This document shows positions 1 through 9,028 of a stretch of 64,000 bases of DNA, in pieces; position 1 is the first letter of the stretch, and each line of letters starts with the position of its first letter. The stretch covers positions 206,001 to 270,000 of the forward strand of contig NZ_CP054424.1 of assembly GCF_013334205.1 (NCBI RefSeq), read 5' to 3'. The notes beneath the pieces were generated by a model. It saw only the letters and a list, made by a program, of their open reading frames with translations, ran no database searches and was not told the origin of the DNA. A program made the position numbers and the translations under genes. The DNA is from Rhodoferax sp. BAB1 (GTDB taxonomy: Bacteria > Pseudomonadota > Gammaproteobacteria > Burkholderiales > Burkholderiaceae_C).

Positions 1-756
1 CTCACGACCTGGCATGGGCAGCCCTTTGCCACGATTTTTGAGCGACCCTGGTGGCGCTGGCTGGCCCTGCGCGTGCGCATGCAGCTCTACCTGGAGAAGC
101 GCGAGCTATCCGTGCCCAAGCGCGTCGTACCAGTCTCGCGCCTCATTGAACGGCAGGTTACCCATTACTACCCGTGGGTGGCACCCAAGATGACTAGGCC
201 GGTCCTGCCAGCGGTCAAGCCTGGAGCGTAGAGGATCCATCGACATGTGCCGGCGGATGGCGGCGTGGTTGGCTTTGTCGGCAAGGAGTGGAACCGCAAA
301 GGCCTTCCTCTTGCCGTAGAAGCGATGGCCCTGTTGCGGCATAAGCGCCCGTTTTTGGAGTTTCGTGTGATCGGAGCTGATCCAGCCGCTGTGCAGCACC
401 TGTTTGCCGACTGGACCACGGGCTACAGCTTGACCCCCTGGTCAGGTGAGGTCCCCTATCCCGAACTAGATATTCTGCTGCATCCTGCGCGGGCCGAACC
501 TTTAGGCATGGTGATCACCGAGGCGATGTCGGCTAGGCTGCCAGTGGTGGTGTCGGATGTTTGCGGAGCGGCTGAGGAGGTGTCCACTGAGGCCGGGAGC
601 GTCCTGTCGCTCGATAAGTCGGTGCAGGATTGGGCTGATGCCGTTGATCGTCTACTGGAGCGCCGCACACCTGCGCCATCCTATGTGCGAGGCTGGGAGC
701 AGGTTGCGGGTGAGTATGAAGACATCTACGCCGATCTGCAGGGAGAGCGTTCATAA
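1..756 (+). pseudogene. Glycosyltransferase (GT4-like), partial at the window edge and interrupted by an in-frame amber stop
   Basis: The reading frame is open from the first base but meets TAG at 229-231, then continues in the same frame to a TAA at 754-756. The two parts read as one protein of about 250 visible residues. The second part has the GT-B C-terminal pattern: a VGFVGKEWNRKGL strand where the nucleotide-sugar domain begins, then EPLGMVITEA, the E-x7-E motif of GT4 enzymes. Such enzymes add sugars to LPS or other envelope glycans. GTG at 247 could restart translation, but that product would lack the acceptor domain. The real start lies before the window. A nonsense mutation or a base error are both possible; the frame is otherwise undamaged. 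Confidence 0.75.
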
Positions 757-1028
757 AGCTTCGATTATCGCCACGAATACTTGACTGTGCGAAGTATTCA
801 GAGGCATCACTGATGCCAGTTCGAGCCAGTGACTGGCTCGGGTTGGTTCCCTGACGAAGGGGGCAATCGGAGAGGATGCTCTCTTTTTCAGAGGCTCTGA
901 GTGTTTCGTGCGCACAGATCGGCGAGCGCATCAACGACGGGCGTTGAGGTTTCCGGAGAGTCTTCTCAAAGTCGCGGGAATGCGGAGGTTGACCATGTCG
1001 CTATTGCGCGCGTCACATCTCCTTCTTG

Positions 1029-1972
1029 TCACCTCAGTTTCTGAATCAAGCGAACGTACACCAGCTCACTCAAGAGTTCCACCAGTGTCTGCGTGACGAT
1101 AACGGTCGGCAGAATGGGTATGGCTCCTGGCACGGAGAGCGCAAGTGGCAGGACGACCAGTGAGTTGCGGGTGCCGGTACTGAAGGCAACGGCGCATCCG
1201 GCTGCGGCATCCAGCCCAAACATGCGCCCCACCAACCAGCCAAGCAGGGGTGCCAGGACAGCAAACGCTAAGTAGATCGGCACCACGCGCAAAGCGGAGC
1301 CAGCTGCGGGGCCGGCACCATCGCTGCAACGACGACGAAGAGCACCACCGCTGTTGCTGGTACTGGAAGCAGCCCCAACAAGGCAGAGGCGCGGACTCCG
1401 CTTTCACTCCTGTCAGCCCACAGCTGGGTCAAGGCCGCCAGCACCAGTGGCACCGCGATCAGCCACAGGAATGCGTGAATGAAAGGCCCCGCCTTGACCA
1501 AGCGGGCCGCATCTTCGCCGAGGAACAGACCCAGGTATCCAGGCAACAGAATCATCTGTGTGATGAGCAAGGCAGGCGTCGCCGCCAGCAGCAGGCGCGC
1601 GTCAGCGCGGCCGAGGTGGGCGAACGTGACCACATAGTCAATGCATGGCGTGAGCAGGACCAGCAGCACACCCAGCCTTAGCATGGGATCCACCGGCAGG
1701 AACTGAATCAGACCAGCGACCAGCAGCGGAATGATAACGAAGTTGGCTACCAGCAGCGCAGAAAGAAACCGAACCTGACCAAACGCGCGCCTGAGTTCCG
1801 CGACTGGGACCTGCAGGAACGTGACGTACAACATCAGCGCAAGGGCTGGATTGATGGCTCCTTCAAGCACCGCGGTGCCTGAGATGGTCAAGGCCACAAC
1901 AGTCGCGATCACAACCGCCACGAAATAAATCGAAACCTGATGCCGTTCAAGCGCATCTCTTATGTTTTGCAT
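1029..1972 (-). pseudogene. Arsenite / bile-acid:Na+ symporter superfamily transporter, frameshifted
   Basis: Two overlapping reverse-strand frames give one membrane protein of the BASS/ACR3 superfamily, annotated in many genomes as 'arsenic resistance protein'. The N-terminal frame starts at ATG 1972 (MQNIRDALERH) and covers about eight hydrophobic segments, including the LLTPCIDYVVTFAHLGRAD region typical of this family. It leaves frame near 1290-1310. The rest, from VVPIYLAFAVLAPLLGW to the stop at 1029, lies in another frame and supplies the last helices with the conserved FSTGTRNS stretch. Each part alone is too short to make a transporter. In-frame residues upstream of 1972 are not hydrophobic and look non-coding. 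The substrate, arsenite or an organic anion, cannot be decided. A single-base indel by mutation or sequencing would explain the split. Confidence 0.75.
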
Positions 1973-2291
1973 ATTCTGTGGTTCTCGGATCGGGCCATGC
2001 AATGGCGCCGCTGCCCAGTGGGCGGCCTGCGCAGCAGGCCATAGTATCTTAGTGCCCCGCTGAAAGCTTGTTTGAGACCCCAAGACGATGGAAGCCCTCA
2101 TCCTGAGGTGGCAAGACTAACCCGCCGGTTTGAGCAGATTCTTCACGGCATTCCCCCAACCGGAGCCTTGGAGCTCGCGAGCTGTTACCCATGAAGATGG
2201 GATCGCCAGCCGCTTACTCCTTATCGACTGTTTTTCGGGCAACAGCTCCCGCTTTTGCAGAAAGTTTGGCGATCTTGCGGTGCTTCGGTCG

Positions 2292-3113
2292 TCAACGGGA
2301 GCCCAGTATGGCGGGCAGGGCGGCATTCGGCGCACCCGTACGCATCTGTACTACACCATTCACATCACGCCAGACCATTGCGGGAGTGGCCTGCAGGCCA
2401 AGAGACGCCATGAGGTTCTCATTCGCATCAAGCTTGGCGCGAATATCGGAAGGGATCTTCTCTAGCGGTTTGAGGCCGGCATCACCCAGGGGCCGGACAC
2501 GGCCGGATGCAATGGTCTTGCTGTTCTGGGACATGTGCCCTCGTTCGTAGGCGTCCAGAGCGGTGGCTGGGTTTTTGTCCGCCAGCAGGGCCGCCGCTTT
2601 CCCGCCGCTGGTCGGCGTGAGAATGCCCACCATCACGTGGCGCAGCAGCACCTTGCCACTGTCTACCCAAGGCCGCGCATCCGCCCAGAATTTGTTGCAG
2701 TACGGGCAATTGGGGTCCGTGAAGACGTAGACGGTGCGCGGCGCTCCTTTCTTGCCGTCCTCGATGTAGTGGCTGGACTCCAACCGGTTCCAGATACCGG
2801 CGGTCATGGGCTCCCGAACTGCCTTCTCAAGCGCAACTTCGGCCACTTCGTTACCTTCAGCATCCAGCAGGGTTCCAGCGATGACGTGCTTTCCGTCCGG
2901 CGTGACAAAGAGCGAGACTCTGCGTTGCCCGATGAACCCGGCCCAGGCCGTGAGGCCGCCAGGTGCAGGAAATGTCCCGACGATGGTGACGCCCTGCTGC
3001 TCCAGTGCCTGGAGCGCGGCAGGCCGATTGGGGGCGGCAACCACGACGATTGGGGTGAGGACGGCGACAGCGCTGAGGGCGGCAAGTGGCAGGCGTGAGA
3101 GCTTCAGTTTCAT
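2292..3113 (-). CDS. dsbG: Thiol:disulfide interchange protein DsbG (periplasmic isomerase/reductase)
   Basis: The 273-residue product has a signal peptide (residues 1-27, cleaved after VVVAA), an N-terminal dimerisation region and a thioredoxin fold. The active site is DPNCPYC, with Cys136 and Cys139. CPYC and the overall length match DsbG/DsbC, which keep single cysteines reduced or reshuffle wrong disulfides. A cis-proline loop (QATPAMVW) is present near the C-terminus. The start overlaps the stop of the upstream TlpA-like gene by 4 bases, so translation is probably coupled. The DsbD encoded first in the same operon is the expected electron donor. Confidence 0.93.
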   Translation of the reverse strand: MKLKLSRLPLAALSAVAVLTPIVVVAAPNRPAALQALEQQGVTIVGTFPAPGGLTAWAGFIGQRRVSLFVTPDGKHVIAGTLLDAEGNEVAEVALEKAVREPMTAGIWNRLESSHYIEDGKKGAPRTVYVFTDPNCPYCNKFWADARPWVDSGKVLLRHVMVGILTPTSGGKAAALLADKNPATALDAYERGHMSQNSKTIASGRVRPLGDAGLKPLEKIPSDIRAKLDANENLMASLGLQATPAMVWRDVNGVVQMRTGAPNAALPAILGSR

Positions 3114-3937
3114 AGGCGGGGTGTGGTGGACGGGTAAAGGGTGGCGAGACGCTCAGCTAGCGAGGCTTCGGACAGTTCTCCAAGGCGAGTATCGACAAGG
3201 CGGCCACGAGCATCGAAGAAAAGAGTCGTCGGCAAGGCCCGGTGGCCCAGTAGAGAGCCGGCTTCGCTGCGCGTGTCTAGCAGAACGTTGCGTAAATTTA
3301 GTTTGCTGGCGTCGAGGTATTCCAAAACCCTTTGCGGCGACTCACCCTGGTTCAGGAAGATGAAGTGGAACTCAGGATGAGCGGCCTGAGCTTGTTGCAG
3401 CATCGGCATTTCGCGTTGGCATGGTGGGCACCAAGTGGCCCACAGGTTGACGACCGTGGGCTTGCCTTCGAAAGAAGAAAGTGCCACTGTTGAACCATGG
3501 ACTGAAACTAGCGACAGGCTTGGCATACGCACTTCGCTGGGCGAGCCAGCGCCAAGAACCAGTGCGCCTGCGAACCAGACGGCCGCGCCCGTGCCAAGCG
3601 CTATGATCAAAGGTTTGCGTATAGCCGCACGGCGACTCAGTTGCTCGCCAGCGTAGGCCATGGCTGCGCCCAGCCCTACCAAGGCATTCCAACCGCCATC
3701 ACGGATGTTCAGGATGTCGAGCGGCGACTTCATGTAGACATCGTAGAACTGCAGCACGAAGGCAGCACGTGCCGCTACGAGGGCGATAACAAGCATACGC
3801 AACAACTGACGCTCGATGTCAACGGCGCTTTCGCGGCCAGCGCGGCGGCCAGCGAAGGTTGCCAGCATGTAGGATGCGATCGCCAGCAGCAGCGGGACGG
3901 ACAGGACCAGCGGTCCGAGGGTAACGTTCTGGGTCAT
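3110..3937 (-). CDS. TlpA-like membrane-anchored thioredoxin with a polytopic N-terminal domain
   Basis: The 275-residue protein has a hydrophobic N-terminal half with about four membrane segments (residues 8-28, 46-64, 84-96, 108-130). This half resembles the truncated Lgt-like domain seen in some Dsb-operon proteins. A periplasmic thioredoxin domain follows, with WATWCPPC (Cys170, Cys173) and the cis-Pro motif RALPTT. It should relay electrons or reduce a specific periplasmic partner. It overlaps dsbD at its start and dsbG at its end by 4 bases each, forming a tight three-gene redox operon. A TlpA/ResA role in cytochrome c or copper-site maturation is possible; nothing in the sequence decides it. 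Confidence 0.85.
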   Translation of the reverse strand: MTQNVTLGPLVLSVPLLLAIASYMLATFAGRRAGRESAVDIERQLLRMLVIALVAARAAFVLQFYDVYMKSPLDILNIRDGGWNALVGLGAAMAYAGEQLSRRAAIRKPLIIALGTGAAVWFAGALVLGAGSPSEVRMPSLSLVSVHGSTVALSSFEGKPTVVNLWATWCPPCQREMPMLQQAQAAHPEFHFIFLNQGESPQRVLEYLDASKLNLRNVLLDTRSEAGSLLGHRALPTTLFFDARGRLVDTRLGELSEASLAERLATLYPSTTPRL

Positions 3938-5739
3938 GAGCTGCCACCTTTCGCCGCGATGTGCTGCAGCAGTGTTTCCGGGGCGAACTCGCCGACCAGC
4001 CGCTGCTCGCGCTGTTCCTGCCCGCGTTGGTCGAACAGCAGTAACGTGGGCGGCCCCATCACTTGGTAATTCCGCATGTAGGCGCGTTGGGCGGCGTCGC
4101 TGCGCGTGACATCGGCACGCAGCAGCACGAAGCTCTCAAGCGCTTTATCGACTCTCGGATCGCCAAAGACCTCGTGTTCGATGGTCTTGCAGGAGGTGCA
4201 CCAGTCGGCGGAGAATTCCACGAGTGCTGGCCGCCCCCCTGCTGCAGCTGCGTCCAGCCGCGCCTGGAGAAGTGCGGGGTCCTGAATAATCTCGAACTTG
4301 CTCGCCATTGCTGATGTAGAAGCCGAAGCAGAGGCTTTCAACAGCGAGTCCAGCGGTCGGACTGGATCGCTCGCCCCAGCGGCCGCTCCGAGCACCATGG
4401 CTGCGCCCCAGAGCCCTGCGACGGCCGCAACACTGCGCGCTAGGAGAGGTCTTGCCACCAAAACATCCGTCGCCGCGCCGGCGGTCGCTGCCCACAGCGA
4501 GAGGGCCACTGCGATGAGTAGAGCCCCCCATAGCAGCACCGTCAAGGAGGACGGTAGTACGCGATCCGCCATCCAGACAGCTACGGCAAGCAGCAAGAAC
4601 CCGAAAGCCGCTTTTATTCGGTTCATCCAGCTTCCTGGCCGTGGTAGCCAGCGGGCACCCATCGTGCTGATCACCACCAACGGCACGCCCATGCCAAGAC
4701 CCAACACAAACAACAGCATTACCCCTTCCGCAGTGCGGCCGCCCTGAGCAATGTACAGCAAGGTGCCAGCGAGGGGCGCAGTCATGCACGGGCCCACCAA
4801 GACGGCGGAAAGCACGCCCATAGTGGCGGCACCGGCCAGGCTGCCGCCCCGCGCTGAAGACCGTGCCAGTCGGTTGCGCAGAAAGGCAGGCAACTGCAGC
4901 TCGTAGAAGCCGAACATCGAGAGAGCCAGTACCACAAACACGACGGAAAAGGACAGCACGGTCCACGGACTCTGGAGCATCGCTTGCAGGCTTGCGCCCG
5001 CCAGCGCGGCGAGCATACCGAGCCCAGCGTAGACCGCCGCCATCGGGACCACAAACGCCAGCGACAGAAACAGCCCGCGCTGAGGCGTAGCTCCGCTGCC
5101 GATCACGATACTGGAGAGAATTGGAACCATTGGCAGCACGCAAGGTGTAAACGCAAGGGCGATGCCTAATACAAAAAAGAGCGGCACAGTCCACAGCAGC
5201 GAACGTTCATTGAGTATGCGATTGAATTGGGTATCGCTGCCCAGCCCTGCGGTAACTGCGGGCGCCGCCGTCTTTGGGGCCAGGGCAGCAGTTGCGGCGC
5301 TTACCGGCGAAGCGCTGGCGAGGGCAATTGCGCGCTTCTCCGGCGGATAGCACAGCCCGTCTTCCGCGCATCCTTGCCAGGTGACATCCAGCCTCTTGGC
5401 TGCGCCGGCATCGACCTGGACGCCGACTTCTGTGCGGTACACTTCAACCGCGCCAAAATTGGGGTCTTCCTTGGACTCCCCAGCTGGACGCGTCACAGTA
5501 CCGACGCCCTGGCCGTTGACGCCGATGCGGTCGCGGTACAGGTAGTATCCTGGCGCAATCTTCCATTGAAGGTTGATCGCCTTATCCTCCCCCGTCTCCT
5601 GTACGCTCAACTGGAAAGCCTGTTCTGGCTCCAGGAAACGAGGTTCTCCCAGGGTCGGGAGGTGCACCAGCAGCCCGGCGAGAAAAATGGGCCAGATCGG
5701 GAACTGTTTCAGCCTTAGGGCTTCAAATAGTCTTTTCAT
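3934..5739 (-). CDS. dsbD: Thiol:disulfide interchange protein DsbD
   Basis: The protein carries reducing power from cytoplasmic thioredoxin across the inner membrane. From ATG 5739 it has 601 residues in three parts: a signal sequence and N-terminal DsbD-alpha domain (with GCAEDGLCYPPEKR, its cysteine pair), a central domain of about eight helices with the conserved FTPCVLPMVPIL and VGPCMTAPLAGT cysteines, and a C-terminal thioredoxin domain with ADWCTSCK. All three cysteine pairs are therefore present. An ATG 27 bases upstream (5766) would add nine polar residues; I prefer 5739 because AAAGG precedes it and the signal sequence begins there. It opens the dsbD-tlpA-dsbG operon and is divergent from the two-component system, 67 bases away. 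Confidence 0.93.
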   Translation of the reverse strand: MKRLFEALRLKQFPIWPIFLAGLLVHLPTLGEPRFLEPEQAFQLSVQETGEDKAINLQWKIAPGYYLYRDRIGVNGQGVGTVTRPAGESKEDPNFGAVEVYRTEVGVQVDAGAAKRLDVTWQGCAEDGLCYPPEKRAIALASASPVSAATAALAPKTAAPAVTAGLGSDTQFNRILNERSLLWTVPLFFVLGIALAFTPCVLPMVPILSSIVIGSGATPQRGLFLSLAFVVPMAAVYAGLGMLAALAGASLQAMLQSPWTVLSFSVVFVVLALSMFGFYELQLPAFLRNRLARSSARGGSLAGAATMGVLSAVLVGPCMTAPLAGTLLYIAQGGRTAEGVMLLFVLGLGMGVPLVVISTMGARWLPRPGSWMNRIKAAFGFLLLAVAVWMADRVLPSSLTVLLWGALLIAVALSLWAATAGAATDVLVARPLLARSVAAVAGLWGAAMVLGAAAGASDPVRPLDSLLKASASASTSAMASKFEIIQDPALLQARLDAAAAGGRPALVEFSADWCTSCKTIEHEVFGDPRVDKALESFVLLRADVTRSDAAQRAYMRNYQVMGPPTLLLFDQRGQEQREQRLVGEFAPETLLQHIAAKGGSS

Positions 5740-5806
5740 GCGCCTTTGCCTTTCGTGTCGCGCCATTGTGGAGTGCTGCGATTAAGGCGGCATTACGGCT
5801 CCTACC

Positions 5807-6466
5807 ATGCACCTCCTCCTAATTGAAGACGACGCGCTTGTCGCACATGGCGTGCTTGCCGGACTTCGCCTACATGGGTTCACCACATACCATGCGGATA
5901 GCGCCCAAGCAGCCGAAGCCGCTTTCGCCGCAGGCGAATTCGACCTTGTCATACTGGACCTTGGGTTGCCGGATGCCGACGGAATGGACTTGCTGGCACG
6001 GTGCCGCTCGCGTGGACTGCAGATGCCGATGTTGGTGCTAACCGCCCGTGACGCCACATCCGACCGGGTCCGCGGTTTGCGACTTGGGGCGGACGACTAC
6101 CTGCTCAAGCCTTTCGATCTCAACGAGTTGGTGGCAAGGCTGCATGCACTGTTGCGGCGTGCAGCCGGTCGGAGCACAGACAGCATCGTGCACGGAGCTT
6201 TGACCTTCGAGTCGGGTTCCGGCCTCGCTTGGCTCAACGGAAAGCCCGTGGAGCTCACGCGCCGAGAGCGCACGCTGCTCGCCACCTTGCTGCAGCACCC
6301 TCGGCAGGCGCTGAGTGCGGCGCAATTGCGCGACCGCCTTTACGGCTTAGACCAGGACGTGGAAAGCAATGCCGTCAACGTGCATATTCACCATCTACGG
6401 CGTAAGCTTGGCAATGGCATCGTCGAAACCGTGCGCGGCCTGGGGTACCGGCTGGGAAGCGCATGA
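5807..6466 (+). CDS. OmpR/PhoB-family response regulator
   Basis: The 219-residue protein has a receiver domain with acidic pocket E7-D8-D9, phosphoacceptor Asp51 (LVILDLGLPD), Thr79 and Lys101 (LLKPF). A winged-helix DNA-binding domain follows (about residues 125-217) with the usual VHIHHLRRKL recognition region. Its stop overlaps the start of the histidine kinase by 4 bases. Because it is divergent from dsbD-tlpA-dsbG with a very short shared upstream region, it is the best candidate regulator of that operon. It resembles the QseB/PmrA branch, but the signal cannot be named from sequence. Confidence 0.9.
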   Translation: MHLLLIEDDALVAHGVLAGLRLHGFTTYHADSAQAAEAAFAAGEFDLVILDLGLPDADGMDLLARCRSRGLQMPMLVLTARDATSDRVRGLRLGADDYLLKPFDLNELVARLHALLRRAAGRSTDSIVHGALTFESGSGLAWLNGKPVELTRRERTLLATLLQHPRQALSAAQLRDRLYGLDQDVESNAVNVHIHHLRRKLGNGIVETVRGLGYRLGSA

Positions 6467-7815
6467 ACAGCCTGCGCCTTCGTCTTCTGACGATCATCGG
6501 CACCTCGCTGATTGCCATCTGGAGTGTCGTGGCTGCCTGGATGATAGCGGGGCTGCATGACGAACTACGAACGGCGATGGACGATCGCTTGGCCGCTTCC
6601 GCCCGCATGGTAGCTGGACTGGCGGCGCAATTTCCTTCCGCGACGCTGGCCGCAGGGGTACCGGCCGCGCCACTGCTCGACGTCGTCGCGCGCGACGGTC
6701 TCGCCTGCGAAGTGAGCGTGCTGCGCGGTGAGGTGAGTATGCAAAAAGTTGCCCGAACCGCTTCTAGTCCTGCTATGGACGATGTCGCCTCCGGTTACAG
6801 CACGCGTGTGTTCGGCGGCAAGTTTTGGCGAACCTACGTGCTGCGTCAGGGCGGCCTACGCATTGCCACAGCCGAAAGGATCGAACTGAGGGAGTCGATG
6901 TTGCGTAACGTGGCGCTTACCACCGCCATCCCCTTCGGAGTTGCGCTCGTGGGGACACTGCTGGCTCTCTGGTTTGGCATTGGAGGCGGGCTGGCGCCGC
7001 TGGAGCGCATGCGCAGCGTGCTCGCCGCGCGTAAGCCGGATGACGATACTCCGCTGCCTCAGGTGCAGGTACCTCGGGAACTGACGCCCCTGGTTGCGAC
7101 TATCGGAAGTCTTCTCCATCGGGTCCGTAGCATGATTGCTCGGGAGCGCCGCTTTAGCGATGATGCGGCACACGAGTTGCGGACGCCGCTCACTGCGGTG
7201 AAAACGCACTTGCAGGTGTTGCGGTTGGCGCTCGGGCGTACTGATAACAGTGAGGTGTCGAACGCACTTGCGCACGCAGATGAGGGCGTGCTTCGTATGC
7301 AGCGCACCTTGGAACAGCTCTTGCTGCTTGCGCGGTTGGAAGGTCCTCGGGATTCGGAGTCGTGGCCAAAGAGCGATCCAATGGCGGCTGCCCGACAGGC
7401 AGTGAGTGAGATCGAAGCCTCGCGGGAGTGCCGAGGGCAGGTCAATCTGGAAGTAAACCAGGATCCGGGAAAAGTGGCGATTCCTGACACCTTGCTGGTC
7501 TCTGCCCTGCGCAACTTGCTGGAGAACGCATTGCAGGCTTCTGCCTCTGGGGGCGCCGTGGAACTGCGCATCCAGCGGTTGGATAACGATTGCTTTCGAT
7601 TCCAGGTCTTGGACCGTGGGTGCGGCATGAGTGAGGCAGAATGTGCCATGGCGACAAGCCGTTTCTGGCGTCGTAATAAGTCAGGGCAGGGTAGCGGCCT
7701 GGGGCTGTCGATCGTAAATGGCATTGCCAGACGCTATGGGGGCGAATTACGCCTTGTGCCACGGCAAGGCGGTGGGCTGTGCGCGAACTTCACCCTGCCT
7801 ATTGCGGCTTATTGA
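6463..7815 (+). CDS. Sensor histidine kinase, QseC/EnvZ-type
   Basis: The 450-residue kinase has transmembrane helices at about 8-30 and 150-172 flanking a periplasmic sensor region of about 120 residues. A short HAMP-like linker and a HisKA domain follow, with phosphoacceptor His237 in DDAAHELRTPLT. The HATPase domain shows an N box (ALRNLLENALQA), G1 (VLDRGCGMS) and G2 (GQGSGLGLSIV). All catalytic elements are present, so it should phosphorylate the regulator encoded just upstream. The periplasmic domain contains one conspicuous cysteine (GLACEVSVL, near residue 82), which would suit a redox or metal signal given the neighbouring dsb genes; that is inference only. Confidence 0.9.
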   Translation: MNSLRLRLLTIIGTSLIAIWSVVAAWMIAGLHDELRTAMDDRLAASARMVAGLAAQFPSATLAAGVPAAPLLDVVARDGLACEVSVLRGEVSMQKVARTASSPAMDDVASGYSTRVFGGKFWRTYVLRQGGLRIATAERIELRESMLRNVALTTAIPFGVALVGTLLALWFGIGGGLAPLERMRSVLAARKPDDDTPLPQVQVPRELTPLVATIGSLLHRVRSMIARERRFSDDAAHELRTPLTAVKTHLQVLRLALGRTDNSEVSNALAHADEGVLRMQRTLEQLLLLARLEGPRDSESWPKSDPMAAARQAVSEIEASRECRGQVNLEVNQDPGKVAIPDTLLVSALRNLLENALQASASGGAVELRIQRLDNDCFRFQVLDRGCGMSEAECAMATSRFWRRNKSGQGSGLGLSIVNGIARRYGGELRLVPRQGGGLCANFTLPIAAY

Positions 7816-8064
7816 GAACTACCTAATCCATGCCTGCATAGACGCGACGCTCGGCCAACTCTGGTTGGCATACGAGATGTTGGCGTCGGAGAGGACTTCT
7901 ATTCGAAGTTGACTGCGGACGGAACGAAGAGCCTCGACGAACTCATCACGGCCATCGAACGTGGTGCACTTGAAGACCTGTACGTCGTCAAGAGCGCACA
8001 TGTCGGCGACAGTATCGACTCCGGTATTGCTGTGCGCCTCATAGCGCACTTGACGGTGCGAACA
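7816..8064 (+). other. Stretch without a recognised gene
   Basis: Frame +1 stays open from the kinase stop into the following ATPase remnant and reads plausibly (for example ALEDLYVVKSAHVGDS), but I recognise no family and see no ribosome binding site. It may be the 3' part of a gene cut by the event that fused it to the ATPase fragment. No promoter or terminator stands out. Confidence 0.3.
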
Positions 8065-8518
8065 ACCCTCCAACGCACTGCGAGCCAGATCGTGCCCGGC
8101 GACGTGCTGCTGCAGCCGGGCGACTAGGTCGCCGCCGACCTGCGCCTGTTCGACGTCAACGGCCTGAGCATTGACGAATCCGTGCTCACCGGCGAGTCTC
8201 TGCCCAGCACCAAGCAGACAGCGCCCAGTCACCGCCATCATGATGTTCCAGTCCCTCTACTTGCTGCACTGCCGCGCGCTGACCCAGGGCCTGCGGCACA
8301 TCGGCCTGTTCAACAACCGCTGGGTTCCCGTGGGCATCCTGGCCTGTCTGGCCCTGCAACTGGCCTTCGTCTAACTGGCACTCTTCAACGACCTGTTCCA
8401 CACCCATCCCCTCGATGCGGACGACTGGCTGCTGGCCGCGCTCATTGCCGTGCTGGGGACCGCCGTGATCTCGCTGGAGAAGCGCCTCTGGCGCGGCCGG
8501 GGCGGCGGCACGCGCTGA
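8065..8518 (+). pseudogene. P-type cation ATPase remnant with an internal deletion and stop codons
   Basis: Two pieces of a PacL/SERCA-type ATPase are visible. The first (about 8065-8220, frame +1) reads VPGDVLLQPGD, a TAG at 8125-8127, then VAADLRLF and SIDESVLTGES, the actuator-domain signature. The second (about 8225-8518, frame +2) reads TAIMMFQSLYLL and RHIGLFNNRW, the last membrane helices, with an in-frame stop at 8372-8374 before the C-terminal LEKRLWRGRGG. Everything between, including the DKTGT phosphorylation site and nucleotide-binding domain, is missing. The gene is dead; the junction lies near 8215-8235. It borders the chromate cluster and probably marks an old recombination. 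Confidence 0.8.
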
Positions 8519-8548
8519 CGGTGCGTGGCCTAGCAGGCCTGCGGGTGC

Positions 8549-9019
8549 TCATCCAGGTGTCGGCATCTGCGGTGGCCAGTTGTGCGACTCGCCCTGCCCC
8601 TGCCGGCACCAGGCATAGAGCGCGTCGTACAGCACCATGCTGTGACGCAGCATCTCGTGGTCGTCGGCGAAATTGCGCGACAGGCCCAGCGAGATCGCGT
8701 ACAGGCCTGCCGACTGCGGCGTCAGGTCCAGGCGCGAGGTGTCGGCGCCTCTCACGATGGCCGCCAGTTGCTGCAGGGCCGGATCGTTCAGCTCGTATTT
8801 GCGCAGAAAGGCGTCGAAGCTGCACAACTCGCCCACGTGGCTGAGTTCCACGCCGGGGATGTCGTAGGGTATGGCGCCGGTTTCCTGCGCCACACGCAGC
8901 ACGTCGGCGCCGGGCACATAGAGAAACTCGGCCTGCGGGTCGATGAACCGCGCCACCAGCCAGGGGCAGGCGATGCGGTCGATCTTGGGGCGTTCACGCG
9001 TGATCCATTTCATGGCCAT
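8549..9019 (-). CDS. ChrB-like chromate resistance protein (C-terminal ChrB domain only)
   Basis: The 156-residue protein corresponds to the ChrB C-terminal domain. It begins MKWITRERPKIDRIACPWL and continues with ARFIDPQAEFLYVP, both family hallmarks. Full ChrB proteins have an additional N-terminal regulatory domain that is absent here, so this is a stand-alone short form. ChrB has been linked to chromate sensing and resistance; whether the short form regulates or acts enzymatically is not known from sequence. ATG 9019 and ATG 9013 are both possible, with AGGAG upstream. It is the last gene of a chrA-cytochrome-chrB operon, 9 bases after the cytochrome gene. Confidence 0.85.
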   Translation of the reverse strand: MAMKWITRERPKIDRIACPWLVARFIDPQAEFLYVPGADVLRVAQETGAIPYDIPGVELSHVGELCSFDAFLRKYELNDPALQQLAAIVRGADTSRLDLTPQSAGLYAISLGLSRNFADDHEMLRHSMVLYDALYAWCRQGQGESHNWPPQMPTPG

Positions 9020-9028
9020 GCTCCTGTC

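Noticed and set aside
2117..2291. Short reverse frame after dsbG
   Set aside because: No family resemblance or ribosome binding site; it may be a remnant but cannot be supported.
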